The notes under the pieces were generated by a model. That model was given only the letters and a program-made list of their open reading frames with translations. It did not search any database and was not told the origin of the DNA. A stretch of DNA of 64,000 nucleotides from NCBI GenBank assembly GCA_033439765.1, contig JAULSN010000015.1, positions 248,001-312,000 on the forward strand, written 5' to 3'. A program made the translations under genes and the position numbers. Positions 47,244 through 58,900 of the stretch are shown piece after piece (positions within the stretch are counted from its first letter, which is position 1; each line of letters starts with the position of its first letter). Origin of the DNA: Lasiosphaeria ovina (Eukaryota; Ascomycota; Sordariomycetes; Sordariales; Lasiosphaeriaceae).

Positions 47244-49736
47244 ATGCAGCCATTTGAAGATGCCCCCCTTACGGAGCCCGTCCAGCCGCTGCCCATGGCC
47301 GCCTCCGCCGTGAGGCTCCCCAAGCAGCGCCCCTCCCCGCTCGCCGGCGTCGGTAGCGACACCCACCCCCTCACACAGTCCGACGTCTCGCTGCCCTTCC
47401 GCGACCGCCGGTCCAACCCCTCGACTGCGTCGCTGTTCCGATCGACTCTCACCCCGCCTGGGTCGCGGTCTGCCTCCCCCGCCCCGTCCGCCGGCACGCG
47501 CTCGCCCTCGCGCACCCTCTCGGGGTCTGTCTTCGGGGGCGGTGGGTTCAAGCAGTCGCTGCTCGACACGGACGCAGCAGACAATCCCGCGGACCCCCTG
47601 AACCTGATTCTCAAGAGCTTTGTCCCCCACATAGCCATACACGGGTCCGAGGATGTGGACCAGCTGGTCGGCGATAAAGGTTTCACCAAGGGGCTGTGGG
47701 AGCTTCTCCGCCCCTTTGGAGAGCGCATCCAGGGCAAGGTCACTATTAGGGATAGCAACGGGGGCGCCCGTTCATGGGAAGACTTTGCCGTGCGCTTCAC
47801 CCGCTTTGGCGATGAGGTGGAAGACCCTGACCCGGTTGCGGGGACGATGAAGAGCCCTCCTCCGACGAGGCCAACGACGGCAAACGGCCTGGGGCCGGGC
47901 GGCAGCCAAAAACCACAGCCAGCCCTGCCAACCGGCGGGCTGCGGGCGGCGAGCTTGATCACACAGGTCGAGACGGTGGTTGACCGCCACTTGACCTACG
48001 CAGAAGACGCATGCATGGGTATCACAACGCCGACCACGCCGACAAGGCAGGAGCTAGATGTCGATACCACATCGCCGTATCATGCCCTGTACCTGCGGCG
48101 CCTGCTCTCTGGGATCCCGTTGGCTTGCCACGAGTCGTTTGCGCACCCCGTTGCCTGCGTCATGGCTATCAGCTCGCGGAATCCCTCGCCTATCGAGGCC
48201 TTGCGGAAGCTTTACACGGAAACAAGCCAGGGCGACCGGAGGCTGCCCGTCTGGGTGGACGGCGCCTACCTGCGTTACTACGTCTTGGTGCATGACGAGG
48301 AGCAAAGCGACATTTCCAAATCGATGGCTCTGTTTAACCAGATGAAACAACATTTTGGTTTACATTGCCACCTGCTAAGGATCCGCAGTTCACAGAGCGC
48401 AGAAACTGACGACGACAGCATACCGCTCCCGCGCAGCGACTGGATGACAGCCGCTGAAGAGCTCTCTGACATTGAGCGCAGCGATGACCAAGAGGACTTT
48501 GAGGACCCGACGCGTCACATATTCGAGTCGGATGCCACAGCAATACGCACATTCGTACGGGAAATGGTCACGCAGTCAGTGGTGCCAAACATGGAACGCA
48601 ACGTCTCGGTGTGGAACGACCAGGTGGCGTCGCGCCGGCGCGGCATCAGCGGGAGATTCATGAGCCTGTCAAAGCGGTTTGCGTTTGGCAGCTCGAACCG
48701 GAGTTCCTCGGGTGCTGGGGCCGGCTCGGGCTCGTCTAATAACAACTACGACGCGCTGGGCTTCTACAGACCCGAGGCCCCCGAGGCTGTCATGCGTAGG
48801 CTCGCCGACTTTGCCTTCATGCTGCGTGACTGGAAGCTGGCCATGTCGACGTACGATCTTTTGCGCACCGACTTTCAAAATGACAAGGCCTGGAAGTACC
48901 ATGCCGCGGCCAACGAGATGGCCGCACTAGCGCTCCTAATCATGCCGCAGAACATGTCGTCTAAGACACGAATCGAAACGATCAACCAGATGTTAGAGCA
49001 GGCCTTTTACTCGTATCACACACGCTGCAACTCACTGTATGGGGCAGTGCGGTGTATCTTGTTGGCTTTGGAGCTGTTGCGGCTGAGGGGTGGCTCGGGC
49101 ACTGACGAGGCGGTCAGGTGGGGCATTCGACTGTTGGAATCACGTCTGATGGGCCCCGTCGGTGATGCGTTGCTCAAAGAGCGCCTGGCGATATGCTACG
49201 CCTCTAAGCAGGGCGCGGGCTCTCAGGCGTGGGGCAGCCGGCGGCGCAAGTCGGCGCTCTGGAGCGTTATGGGTGCCGAGGCCTGGATCGAGCAGTCCAA
49301 GTTCATCCAGGCACAACGCTGCCTTAACGAGGCGCGCAAGATGTATTCGCTGCTCCCCAGCGAGTGCGGCGTCCAGAACTTCGCCGCTGCAAGCGATTTC
49401 CTTGCGCACCTGCACGAGAAGCTTAAGGAGGGACTGAGCATTGACATAGCTAGGGCCCATGGCGGTGATGGCACGGGCGATAGGCAGCGGACAAGGGAGC
49501 CGGATTTACTCATGGACGAAGAGAGCGAGACGCTTGACAACAGGAGGTCGAGGCGGACTAGCGTTGTCAATATGAGCGGTGGCGGTGGCAGCGGCGGCGG
49601 CGGCGGCGGCGGCGGCGGTGGCAATGGTACCGCGGCGCTGGAGACGGCACCGTTAACTCCTCTGGTGCCCGCGCGCTTATCGTCTGTGGACGATGAGAGG
49701 GGTGACGCCTTTTCGTCCAGAGACGGATTCGCCTGA
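47244..49736 (+). CDS. TRS85: TRAPPIII subunit TRS85 (TRAPPC8)
   Basis: Specific subunit of TRAPPIII, the exchange factor complex for Ypt1/Rab1 in autophagy and Golgi transport. Single exon of 830 residues from the ATG at 47244 (MQPFEDAPLTEPVQPLPMAA). The frame is open upstream to 47166 but that part looks like leader. The N-terminal 120 residues are disordered with the SLPFRDRRSNPSTASLF motif common in fungal Trs85. Family core: LILKSFVPHIAIHGSEDVDQ, LDVDTTSPYHALYLRRLLSG, IPLACHESFAHPVACVMAIS, FVREMVTQSVVPNMERNVSV, GISGRFMSLSKRFAFGSSNR, RRLADFAFMLRDWKLAMSTY and GAEAWIEQSKFIQAQRCLNE. A Gly run encoded by GGC repeats (49573-49624) lies in the C-terminal tail. The antisense frame (293 codons) is a shadow of this GC-rich gene. 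Confidence 0.93.
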   Translation: MQPFEDAPLTEPVQPLPMAASAVRLPKQRPSPLAGVGSDTHPLTQSDVSLPFRDRRSNPSTASLFRSTLTPPGSRSASPAPSAGTRSPSRTLSGSVFGGGGFKQSLLDTDAADNPADPLNLILKSFVPHIAIHGSEDVDQLVGDKGFTKGLWELLRPFGERIQGKVTIRDSNGGARSWEDFAVRFTRFGDEVEDPDPVAGTMKSPPPTRPTTANGLGPGGSQKPQPALPTGGLRAASLITQVETVVDRHLTYAEDACMGITTPTTPTRQELDVDTTSPYHALYLRRLLSGIPLACHESFAHPVACVMAISSRNPSPIEALRKLYTETSQGDRRLPVWVDGAYLRYYVLVHDEEQSDISKSMALFNQMKQHFGLHCHLLRIRSSQSAETDDDSIPLPRSDWMTAAEELSDIERSDDQEDFEDPTRHIFESDATAIRTFVREMVTQSVVPNMERNVSVWNDQVASRRRGISGRFMSLSKRFAFGSSNRSSSGAGAGSGSSNNNYDALGFYRPEAPEAVMRRLADFAFMLRDWKLAMSTYDLLRTDFQNDKAWKYHAAANEMAALALLIMPQNMSSKTRIETINQMLEQAFYSYHTRCNSLYGAVRCILLALELLRLRGGSGTDEAVRWGIRLLESRLMGPVGDALLKERLAICYASKQGAGSQAWGSRRRKSALWSVMGAEAWIEQSKFIQAQRCLNEARKMYSLLPSECGVQNFAAASDFLAHLHEKLKEGLSIDIARAHGGDGTGDRQRTREPDLLMDEESETLDNRRSRRTSVVNMSGGGGSGGGGGGGGGGNGTAALETAPLTPLVPARLSSVDDERGDAFSSRDGFA
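49573..49624 (+). repeat. (GGC)n repeat encoding poly-Gly in TRS85
   Basis: A run of GGC/GGT codons gives SGGGGSGGGGGGGGGGNG in the disordered C-terminus of Trs85. It is in frame, so length changes in multiples of three would be tolerated. Confidence 0.9.
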
Positions 49737-50798
49737 ACATTACCCAACACCCGACATGCAGGCACGAGTACAGCGTAGGGGGGAACATATACTGAGTTGC
49801 GCAATCTGCACCCATATGCACTCGTCGAGGCACCCGCCTGCATCAGCGTCTGACTTGTACTTTACTTGGCTGGCCTCCGTTCCATGGCCGTCGAACTTTA
49901 TTTGCACAGCGTGGTCATTAAGGGGACACGGTACTACTAAGATTCGATATCACGATTTAATGACATGATGCTGGTGCCTTAGGGTGTTTTGGAGATTAGA
50001 ATAATCAACCCTTTTACTTCTTTCTTGGATAAGTATGGAAGCTTCCCTGGAACACCCCTATTTCTGTTTGTTTTGCCTGCGGGGATGTTTCATGCCGACT
50101 GCGGGTGTTGCCTGCCGGCGCGCTGATAAGCCCGATAAGAGCAGCCTACAGTACCCTTGTAAACGTGGGTGGCAGCGGTCCAACCTACACGCTACATTAT
50201 GACCCCACGTCATGATCTCCCCGAGGATTCGCTAGCCAAGCAAACAGTGCAATGCAGCACCTCCGGCCTAACCATCAACTGAAGGCAACTCGTCCTCGAG
50301 GTTTTGTTATTGTCACGGCTGTTGCCTGCAGTCGCGTGTCGACTGGAACTCTGTATAAGCTTTCCCTTTCTATACGTACTTCTTTTTTCTTCCATTTGGA
50401 TCCTCCTCTAACCTTTGCATTTCGTATTGGTATTCGTACGCCCTGTGTATCTGTTGGGTACCTTCCTCGTAAACCAACGTAACAAAGCCGGGAACACTCG
50501 TGCTCGCCGAATTCACCTACGTTCGGCTCAAATCCCAACCAGTAGCCACTTTCTATTCGACAGACATAGAATCTACGCTTCTTTAGACCTTTGACGACTT
50601 TTAGTCCCAGACTTACCCTGTCTGCGCTGCACGACAGCAGGCAGAGCTGGCCCCGGGTCAGGCTTGGCGGAACCTTGGCGTCGCGTGGTTGCCAGCGCCT
50701 TTCAACAGGCCCTTTGGTTCCACCGTCCCTCACGACACGGCGTCACGGCGACACGACGACACGGCAACCTGTCCTGGCTTCGGCCGTTGCAACCAACC
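49737..50798. other. Intergenic region between TRS85 and the CHMP7-like gene
   Basis: About 1.06 kb. Contains the TRS85 3' UTR, then the promoter and leader of the ESCRT-III gene with CGACAC/CACGACG repeats near 50735-50770. No gene recognised. Confidence 0.5.
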
Positions 50799-52362
50799 AT
50801 GAGCAGGCTACTGGAGTATCTCGTCGAGTACGAGCCAGCTTTTAGAAAGTAAGCATCGATACCGTTTAAACTGCTCCCGCTCCACCTCAAACCCCCAGGT
50901 GCTAACAGCCAAGTGCTCCAGGGCCCGGCTGCCGGCGCTCTACTCGGACTTCCAGCCGCAGCGGACACTGAACCCGGACGGATACCAGGCCAACGTGTCA
51001 GCTTGGCGGCGGGCGCTCGCCCGGCTCGTGCGCGCGGGGCTCGCTCCGTCGCCGCGCGCCGCCGCCCCGAACCTGCTCGTGCTCGAGTGCGACGAGGCCC
51101 TGCTGCGCGCTCTCGAGTCGAAGCAGTACGGCCGCCCGCTGGCCCTCGGCGCCGTGGTGCGCGAGGCCCTCGCCGCCCAGGACCTGGTGCCGTTGCGCGA
51201 CTTCCTCACCACCCGCGAGAGCATCTACGCCAGACGCCGCAACGGCAGCGCCGGCAGCTCGTGGTCCGTATTGGGCCTGGCCGCCTGGACCATGAGGCAG
51301 ATCGGCGTGGCCGACTTGTCTCTACCGTCGCTACTGGGGAAGGGGGCAGGGGGTGAGGCGCTGCCGGCCGGGCAGTTCGTCGTCGTCGCCAACGTGGAGG
51401 AAACGGCCCAGCGGTTCGGCGAGCAGAGCGAAGGGCTGCAGTCGCGTTTCGAGCGCACGTTCTCCAAGGCGCACTTCTACAAGACGTTCAATGGCCAGCT
51501 CGCCGAGGATGCCGCCGGGAGAAGCCAGCATCTGTCCGAGGCGGATGCCGATGTCCTGCTGACGTTTCTGTCGCGGGATAAGGGCGCCGTGCTGTACGAC
51601 GGCAAGACGGTCAAGATCAAGGCACCTGGCGAGGCAGCGTTGACCGCGATCACAGACGAAGACGTGTCCATCGCGCAGCTGAAAGAGCTGCTCGAGTACT
51701 TGACACACCAGACGGCGCTGCTCAGCAAGCGCGTCGAAGAGCTCACGGCGGCCGCCAAGGACGCGGTGGTCAAGAAGAACCGCGTGGCGGCACTGGCAGC
51801 GCTCAAATCCAAGAAGCTGGCCGAGTCGACGCTCGAGCGGCGCTTCGCCACAGTAAACCAGCTGGAGGAGGTGGCGGCCAAGATCGAGCAAGCGGCCGAC
51901 AACGTGCAGCTGGTCAAGGTGATGGAGTCGAGCAGCGAGGCCCTGCGCAGCCTACACGCGCAGGTAGGCGGCGTCGAGGGCGTCGAGGACGTCGTCGATC
52001 GCCTCCGCGAGCAGACGGCCGCCGCCGACGAGGTCAATTCCATTCTGGCCGAGTCCGCCGGCACCGTGGTAGTCGACGAGGGCGAGATCGACGACGAGCT
52101 GGCCGCCCTCGAAGGTGAGGAGACGCGCAAGCTGGCCGAGGCGGAGCGGCAAAAGCAAGAGGCAGAGCAGGCCCGCAGGGAAGCCGAGCAGACCAAAGAG
52201 GCCGAGGAGACACGCAAGCGGCTCGACGCCGTCGAGAAGCTGTCTGCGCAGCAAGAGCAGGAACAGAGACACGCGCCCGCCGAGGCCGAGGCGCAGGCGA
52301 CCGAGAGATTGATGAGTAGGATGTCCCTGGACGAGCGCCCGGAACCGCAGGCTGCCACATGA
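50799..52362 (+). CDS. CHM7: SNF7-family ESCRT-III protein, CHMP7/Chm7-like
   Basis: ESCRT-III component which in yeast and animals is recruited to nuclear envelope holes for surveillance and sealing. Exons 50799-50848 and 50922-52362 give 496 residues. The short first exon encodes MSRLLEYLVEYEPAFRK, joined in frame to ARLPALYSDFQPQRTLNPDG. Residues 1-230 match the tandem winged-helix-like N-terminal half of CHMP7 (WRRALARLVRAGL, REALAAQDLVPLRDFLTTRE, WSVLGLAAWTMRQIG). The C-terminal SNF7 half is seen in LLTFLSRDKGAVLYDGKTVK, LLEYLTHQTALLSKRVEELT, KDAVVKKNRVAALAALKSKK, ESTLERRFATVNQLEEVAAK and GEIDDELAALE, then a Glu/Arg-rich coiled coil of about 70 residues. CHMP7 is chosen over Snf7/Vps32 because of the long N-terminal half. 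The stop codon lies inside an ACATG repeat. Confidence 0.9.
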
Positions 52363-52386
52363 CATGACATGACATGACATGACATA
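52357..52386 (+). repeat. (ACATG)n repeat covering the CHM7-like stop codon
   Basis: Five perfect copies of ACATG and a partial sixth. The gene reads GCC ACA TGA, with the TGA at 52360-52362 inside the first unit. Confidence 0.95.
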
Positions 52387-53466
52387 TATTATTCAGACGC
52401 GCTCTCTTTCTAAGCTAGTTCTATTTTTGCCAATCTCTTTGGCCGGCTCCTATAGTTTGACGGGATGGGTTCTGGTACCGTCCATGCCAATAACGATGTG
52501 TAACGTCTCCAATGTAAGTATTTTCGTGCCCACTCAGCATCTCGGCACATGCAGAGGTAGATCACATAGATGCACGTAAACGAGTCCACTATACTATACG
52601 TATTAGACCCCGTGCTAAGAGATAGCCATATGCTGGCAAATAAAGTGCTGGCACACAATAATAATGAGTGCGTCTCCTACTACTGTTACAACGTCCTCGG
52701 CTACTGTAGGTACATCGACGCTAAGGCTTTACAGCTCACTGCCCAGGAAAATACCACATTTTATAGCGAGAATTACCGCATTCGCTGGCTGCACCGCTCT
52801 AAGCGCTGGCAACGCAGTCGCTAACGTCAACATACTTCCAAATACGGTAATTGCGTATTTTCTTGGGAGTCTTCGACTCCCCTGACTGCTCTGACTACCC
52901 TAATTGACAACCCTGCTGCAGGCAGTCCTGCCAGTCTGTTGCTTCCAGTATGGCAACCGCAAGGACCTTCGAGTAAGGGCTTCGCAGGCAGCAGACTATA
53001 TTCCACGTCATCGACGGTCGTTGACGGAGTCGTCAACAGCCCTATCAACGGCGCCGACGATGTTTTTTAGTGGAAAGGTATGGGCCAGGCTATATTATGG
53101 TAAAAAAAAAAGGTAAATTACGACCATGCAAAATCTTGGATGTACCGTAGGCCAAGCGGGTGGCCAGGGTTAGGGTTATATGTGGTGGATTACAGTATAC
53201 GGGGACGTTATGACAGTAGGAGACGCACTCATAATAATATGCCAGCACCTCCTTAGTCGGCTATGCCGGGCGTAGGCTGCTTCTTGCAGACACAGTGTCC
53301 TATCTTTGGATTCTCAGCTAAGTTGGAGATTTGAGTCAGCACGAATACCGAGCAACGTGAGCAACGCATGCATCAAACAGCTACTCTAATCTCGCTCGCC
53401 AAAACAGAAAACCCCAGCTCTATATTTAAGTCATGGTGAACTCGTGGTCTCGTTAAGAAGGCGCTT
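52363..53466. other. Convergent 3' region of CHM7-like gene and RAD18
   Basis: About 1.1 kb between converging genes. It contains a GGGTTAGGGTTA pair near 53167 and otherwise mixed AT-rich sequence. Short frames at 52570-52904 are not supported. No gene seen. Confidence 0.5.
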
Positions 53467-55009
53467 TCAGCCCCCGCCAGGCGGCCTATAGTCTTGAACG
53501 GCATCAAGATGTGGCAGATACGGCAGGCTTTGGTGAGCAGGGAGCATTGGAGGTTGTTGCTCTTGCCTCGTATCGGGTACGGGTATTTCGGCGGGTCCGC
53601 TGCCGTAGCCATGCTCCCACACTTCTGGTGTTAGGCTCGGCGTCTCTGGATTGCTTGACGGCGATTCGATGAGGTTCAATATGGAGGCTGTCCTTGACGG
53701 ATCATTATGCCGCTGCTGGAAAGCCATCTCCGTTTCGCCCTCGGCCCGAGACTGACTGGGTTCCTGGGAGCTTTTTCCCTCGTCGGGCTCGGCCGCCTGC
53801 CGAGTCTTTTGCTCGGCCTCGTTCTTCGTCTTGCGCGCGTTGGCAATAAGATCCTTGAATGACGTATCGTGCTTGGTGGCCCAGGCGGCGGCGTCGAAGT
53901 CCTTGTCCTTTATCTGTGCCCCTACAGCTGCGGCTCGGGACGTTGTTGGGGCGCGGGTGCCCATGGTCTTCTCCCACACGTCCAGGTCATGTAAAAGCTC
54001 GGAGCGCTTCTTAGGCCTCGCCGAGTCGCAGTTTGCATTCCAAATGGTGATCCACTCCTGGTGCCTCCTCTCGAGAATCTGGCGCGGACCAGCCGTGGAC
54101 AGCCCAAGATCGCTCATCTTCTTGCGAAGCGCACCGTCTTTGAGCATCGAGTAGGCGAGGGCTGGCAGTCTTTCGGGAAGCCTCGCGGGTGGCGGCGAGG
54201 GCCAGCCTGCTGGGCGGAAGCCGTGGTTGCCCCGGTTGCTGGAAGCCGAGGCCGGCTGGTGCTGGTGCTGGTGCTGGTGCTGGTGCTGGTGCTGGTGCTG
54301 GTGCTGGTGCTGCGGCTGCGGCTGTGGCTGTGGCGGCCCCGGACATGCTGTATCGAGGTGTTTATCCACCTGCATGGGTTTCATCCGAATCCAGCAGATT
54401 GGACATGCTGCAAGGCCATCTTCTGATAAGGCAGGTTGGGTCAGTTTCATGGGTTTCTCTGCTATCCATGTACCGGAACGTACTTGGTTCGAAGTCGGTT
54501 GTGTCACTGCTGTCGGGCACGTCAACCTCATCGCGCATCATCTCTGCAGTTGCCTCAGCACCCCTTGCCTTGCTTGACCTCAGCCTCGAGGAGGTCCTAG
54601 GTCTCTTGACATCTTGACTATTCTCGTCTTCTGCATATCCCACCTCGGCAGCCTTTCTCTTTGGGGATCTCGGCGCTGCGGTGACAGCCGGGGTTCTGGA
54701 AAACCGCAGTATAGTGTCTCGAGAAGCGACAAAAGCGTCAACAGCCTCTCGCAATGCCCAGTTCCCACGCAGCTTGGACTCCTGGTCGAGCGCCCGGCAC
54801 AGCGGACACTTGCCGTCGACCGAGAGGCATCGTCGGATGCATATGGAGCAGAAGGTGTGGTTGCAAGATGTCAGCATCGGCGAGGTGAAAAAGTCTTTAC
54901 AAACGTGGCAGCGGAAGGCCTGTTCGACAGCCATGAGGCCAGAAAGCGGCGTGTTCAGCCAGTCGGTCGAGTCTGGGACATCGTAGGCTTCACCGTTGAA
55001 GGTTTCCAT
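53467..55009 (-). CDS. RAD18: Postreplication repair E3 ubiquitin ligase RAD18
   Basis: With Rad6, monoubiquitinates PCNA at stalled forks. Exons 55009-54484 and 54422-53467 give 493 residues. RING finger at 34-71 (CHVCKDF, CNHTFCSIC, CPLC), UBZ4 zinc finger at about 182-202 (ACPICWIRMKPMQVDKHLD, then TAC), SAP domain at about 250-290 (LPALAYSMLKDGALRKKMSD, LGLSTAGPRQILERRHQEW), and a Rad6-binding-like region after it (ANARKTKNEAEQKT). Between the UBZ and SAP domains is a His-Gln run of about 16-20 residues encoded by a CACCAG microsatellite (54254-54312). The frame upstream to 55027 begins with TTG, so the ATG at 55009 (METFNGEAYDVPDSTDWL) is the start. The 62-nt intron has GTACGT and CAG ends. 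Divergent from INCENP. Confidence 0.94.
54254..54312 (-). repeat. (CACCAG)n microsatellite encoding His-Gln in RAD18
   Basis: About nine perfect copies of CTGGTG on the plus strand (CACCAG on the coding strand), preceded by a CAGCCG-type run, encoding PQPQPQ then repeated HQ. The unit is six bases, so changes in copy number keep the frame. Confidence 0.95.
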
Positions 55010-55927
55010 TCTGCTCGAGGTGGACAAAGACGGCGGTTCTGTCTATTATGCGTGCAAAGAGCCGGCATATGGGGCGAGTTGGATGCCTAAGTTTCGTATC
55101 GTTGCGGGCGGTCGCTGGTGAATTCAGCACAATTGTCGCAATCCCCTGAAGGTGTCGCTTCGGTCAGCCGCTTTTTTTGTCCGACTCTCTGAGAGAAGCG
55201 AAGATACGGATAGTGCGCAAGACGCGCCAGACCCATTCGATTCGAGGCGCGCGCTGCAGACAGAATTCATTCAAGTGCTGAGGGGCAAAAACTGTGTTGC
55301 GCACTGTGCGGCTCACTCTTACCTTGGTTCTCAAATTTGCCAGAAAGAATCCATAGATCTACCGCTTAAAAAGGCAAAGTATACCATTTAAAGAAGATAG
55401 GTGGTCAAGGCGAGGCCAATTCTTGCGGCTTTTGGAATTTTAGACTATTTTAGACTATTGATATCTCACAACGTGGGATGTCGTGTTGAAGTGCATCATC
55501 TTCAACTGCACACAAGTTGCCTGCATGTACTGTAATTGTACGGATACAGGGCCCCTGTTTCGCACGGTAGCTCAATTCCCCGCACGTGGACAGGCGTCTG
55601 GGAACCGCGAAGGGCTCCACTCCAGGTTCTCCAGGCGAGCCTTTCCGTTTCGGGAGGGAATCAAAACAATAACTAACCGTATTAATCCTCGCTCGGTTGA
55701 CACCACCCACAGCTTCCCCCCAAACAAGCTGCCCGCCCTGCCCACTTTGTGCCAGAAGCTCAATCCGACTCGACCGTCCGCGACCTTCGGCTTTCGACTC
55801 CATGGCAAACTCGACCAACACGATATAGCGCGCACGATTCAATCGACTTTCCTTCTCTTTATTTCGTTTCTGGTCGGCTGTTTTCTAGCATTGATTGCTC
55901 GTGTCGCCCGAGTAAACAAACGCCGAA
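55010..55927. promoter_or_regulatory. Divergent region between RAD18 and INCENP
   Basis: About 920 bp between two head-to-head genome-maintenance genes. It must hold both promoters. The INCENP side is C/T-rich with leader-like text (55680-55920). No gene seen; frames at 55483-56127 belong to leader and exon 1 of INCENP in the wrong frame. Confidence 0.45.
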
Positions 55928-58900
55928 ATGGCGATGCGAGGAGGCCCGCGCCTCCAGGTCGGGTCCGCGGCCTGGGCGGCAGAAGAGAGGAGTGCTGCAC
56001 TGGGGATTGCCGAGTCCGAGATCGAGGAGTTCTCCTTTGCTGCCCGCAACGAATTGGACTGGCTGAACGAGCACATGGCCGAAATCTTTTCCGAAAACCA
56101 AGTGTTCGTCTCGTCGTCCTTGTCTGAAGACCTTTTCAAGTGCACTGCTGACAACTGTGCTATCCAGGCACGTTACCGAGCTATTCAAGACTCCAGGGAA
56201 GCTACGCGGCAGGACACCGCGAACAGCGAGAAAGGCAAACCCCGAAGAATTGCGAGTGGTAAGTGTGCCCAGCCATGTCTTTACCGAGACAACATAAACG
56301 TCCCAATTGCTAACACGCTGCGCAGCCCTTGTCTGACGTATTCTCTACGACGCCAAAAGGAGCGCCAAATCTTTTCGCGCTCGCCCATGCCAACCAGGCA
56401 CGGACTCCTAAGATCAAGGTGGCTGAAGATAGGCCCAAACCTTCGGTTTCCCGACCAACTAACCCGGCAAAAACAACCGTTGCCGCCGCGCTTCCCCCGG
56501 CACCTGCCTCGACAGCGCTCGCAGATTCTGGCTATCATGGCAGCCAGTCTCATGATACCGATACCGTGGATTTTGACCCGATTGAGCCAGAGGATGTGCA
56601 TTTGACTCCGCATCAAAGCCCTGTTCGGGGCGTAGAAACAACAGACTTCGCCATATTTTCGGCTCCCAGAGTCCAAGCTGAGCGACCAAGCCCAGCAACT
56701 GCCTCGCCAGAGGAAACATTCCAGTCAGCAAAGGAAGACCAGACAACTCGCCAGGTTACTACATATGTCACAGCCAAAGTTGCACCCCCCCCCTCACCAA
56801 TCCTCGGCGAGGCATCGAGTCCTGCTGCTACCCGGGCTCATTCTCCCATCATGTCTCCGCAGTCGCCCTCACCGCAGAAGATGACATCTCCTATAAAGTC
56901 CTCGCCCCATAAGTCATCCCCGCTAAAGCCGGCGCAAACTGGATTCCCCAAGCCTGTGGAGGACTTGAACGAAGAAGATGATGAGGCCAGGTCGCCATCG
57001 GATGGTTCTAGTCCCATCAGGCCGATTGTGCGCAAGAGCAGCTTGAACTTTGCATCATTGCCAGCTCGTGAGCCTCTGACATCGAACAAGAGCCTCGGGG
57101 GGAATCGCATTTCCAGGACCAGCCACCTAGATCTGTCGCGACCCAGCTACTTCAATAGGCCGACTGGAGGGAAAAGCCTGGGCAACACCATTGGCCAGGA
57201 CACCATCCAAGATGACCATGACGAAATGGATGTCGACGAGGAAACAACGATCCAACCGGAAAAGATTGACCCAAAGGTTGCTACACATAACAAGACATAT
57301 ACACAGCGGTTGCAGGACCAAATAAGCATGCTAGGAAAGTCCCAGTCAATTGGTCCGAGGCCCTCAAAATCCATGGCGCACCTACCACCTACACAGCAAG
57401 CCCCAACGACAGTTGCGTCATCGTCACAGCCACTGCAGACGCAGGCATTGGAAGGCAAGAGGGCTTCGTCTCCAAAACCTACGCAATCAACAGTTGCGCC
57501 AGGTGCTTTCCCAGAGGATGACGACGATGACTGGATTGAACCTCCCAGCAAGGCACCTGCAGTCGCGGCCAGCCATTGGCCCGAGCTCCCCAAGAGCCAC
57601 TCCACGGACATCATGGAGGATGTGGTTGGGATGACTACGGTGGGCGGCTCCGAATTCACGATCCCCAAGAGCAGGCCTGGTTCCCCGGGCAAAGCCCCCG
57701 TCATCCCTGAGCGGACAGCTGGCGCCGCCACGCACCACAAATCTGCCTCTGTGCCTTATCTGCCAAATATGGATCCTTTCACCACGAACGGCGAGGCCGT
57801 TAGCCCAAAGAAGGGAATCTCTGTATCGAACCCCAGTCTCGCTACTGTGTCTGAGGATGGCAGTGCTGCTACAGCCTCCAAATCACCTTCGCGAGGTTTC
57901 CGGGATAGTCCGCTGAAACAAGTCAAGAACAAGTTGTCATCGATTCTCGGGCGCTCCAAGGTATTACTGGCTAGCAGTGCGGCTATCAGCGCGGAGGGCA
58001 AGACTTCGTTATTGTCTCCTTCGACTTCCCGGTTGGGCTATTTCAATGGCCCGTCAGTGGAATCTTTCATGACGGCAGAAAATGTTCTCTACCCCGACCT
58101 CTCTCAGCACGGAGCATCGACCTCCCGCCCGGCAAGCCCAGCGCGAACCAACAGCACCAGGCGGACCAGGGCCTCATCCGAGAGGGAAAAGAAGGAGGCA
58201 AAGGAGCGGGAGAAAGAGGCAAAGGAAAAAGAAAAGGAGATCAAGGAGGCAAAGCGACATGCCGAGCAGATGGAGAAGCTTGAGAAGGCGCGCGAGAAAG
58301 AGCGAGAGAAAGCTCGGGTCTTCAGCAAGGAGAAAGAGCGCGTCATCTCGATGGAGAAGCAGGTTGTTGAGCAAAAGGAGCCGGAGAAGGCACCACAGCC
58401 TCCAGCCCAAGCCTTTAAGACTCCGGGGCCTGCACCCAAGAGCGCGCCTCAAAGCCCACCCAAGGCTACAAGGACAAGCCCTCGCAAGCCAAAGGGCCAA
58501 GCAGACGGGGATACTGCCACCGCCGACTTTCTATCGGATGATGGCGATGTTGAGATGGTCGATGTCCCGAACACCATGCCACCCCCGTCGATTCCTCGCT
58601 CTGCCGTGGCTTCCGCGGCGCGGGGCCAAACATTGAAGAGGCCGACGAAGCCCTCAAAGGAGAACATTGGCAAGTCGAGGCAGGCACCAACTGTTATCCG
58701 AGTCAACACCAACAGCTCCCAACAGTCGCACTTCCACCCCCCGAATAGCGTCCTTGCCGCGACGTTGCAGGAGACCCTAGGACAGCAAAAGCCGCAAGCC
58801 CCCCCTAGACAACTTACTAGCAAGGCGAGCGCAACTGGCTCCCTCCGCGCCAAATCTTCTTTCCAAAACCTGAACAGCTCTGTGTCGTCTGCTGGGCGGC

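Noticed and set aside
47081..47962. 293-codon minus-strand frame
   Set aside because: Antisense shadow of the 5' part of TRS85 and its leader.
53163..53178. Telomere-like GGGTTAGGGTTA
   Set aside because: Only two units in the middle of a gene-rich region; chance or a trivial interstitial copy.
54362..55027. RAD18 start at 55027
   Set aside because: That codon is TTG; the first ATG in frame is at 55009 and fits the family.
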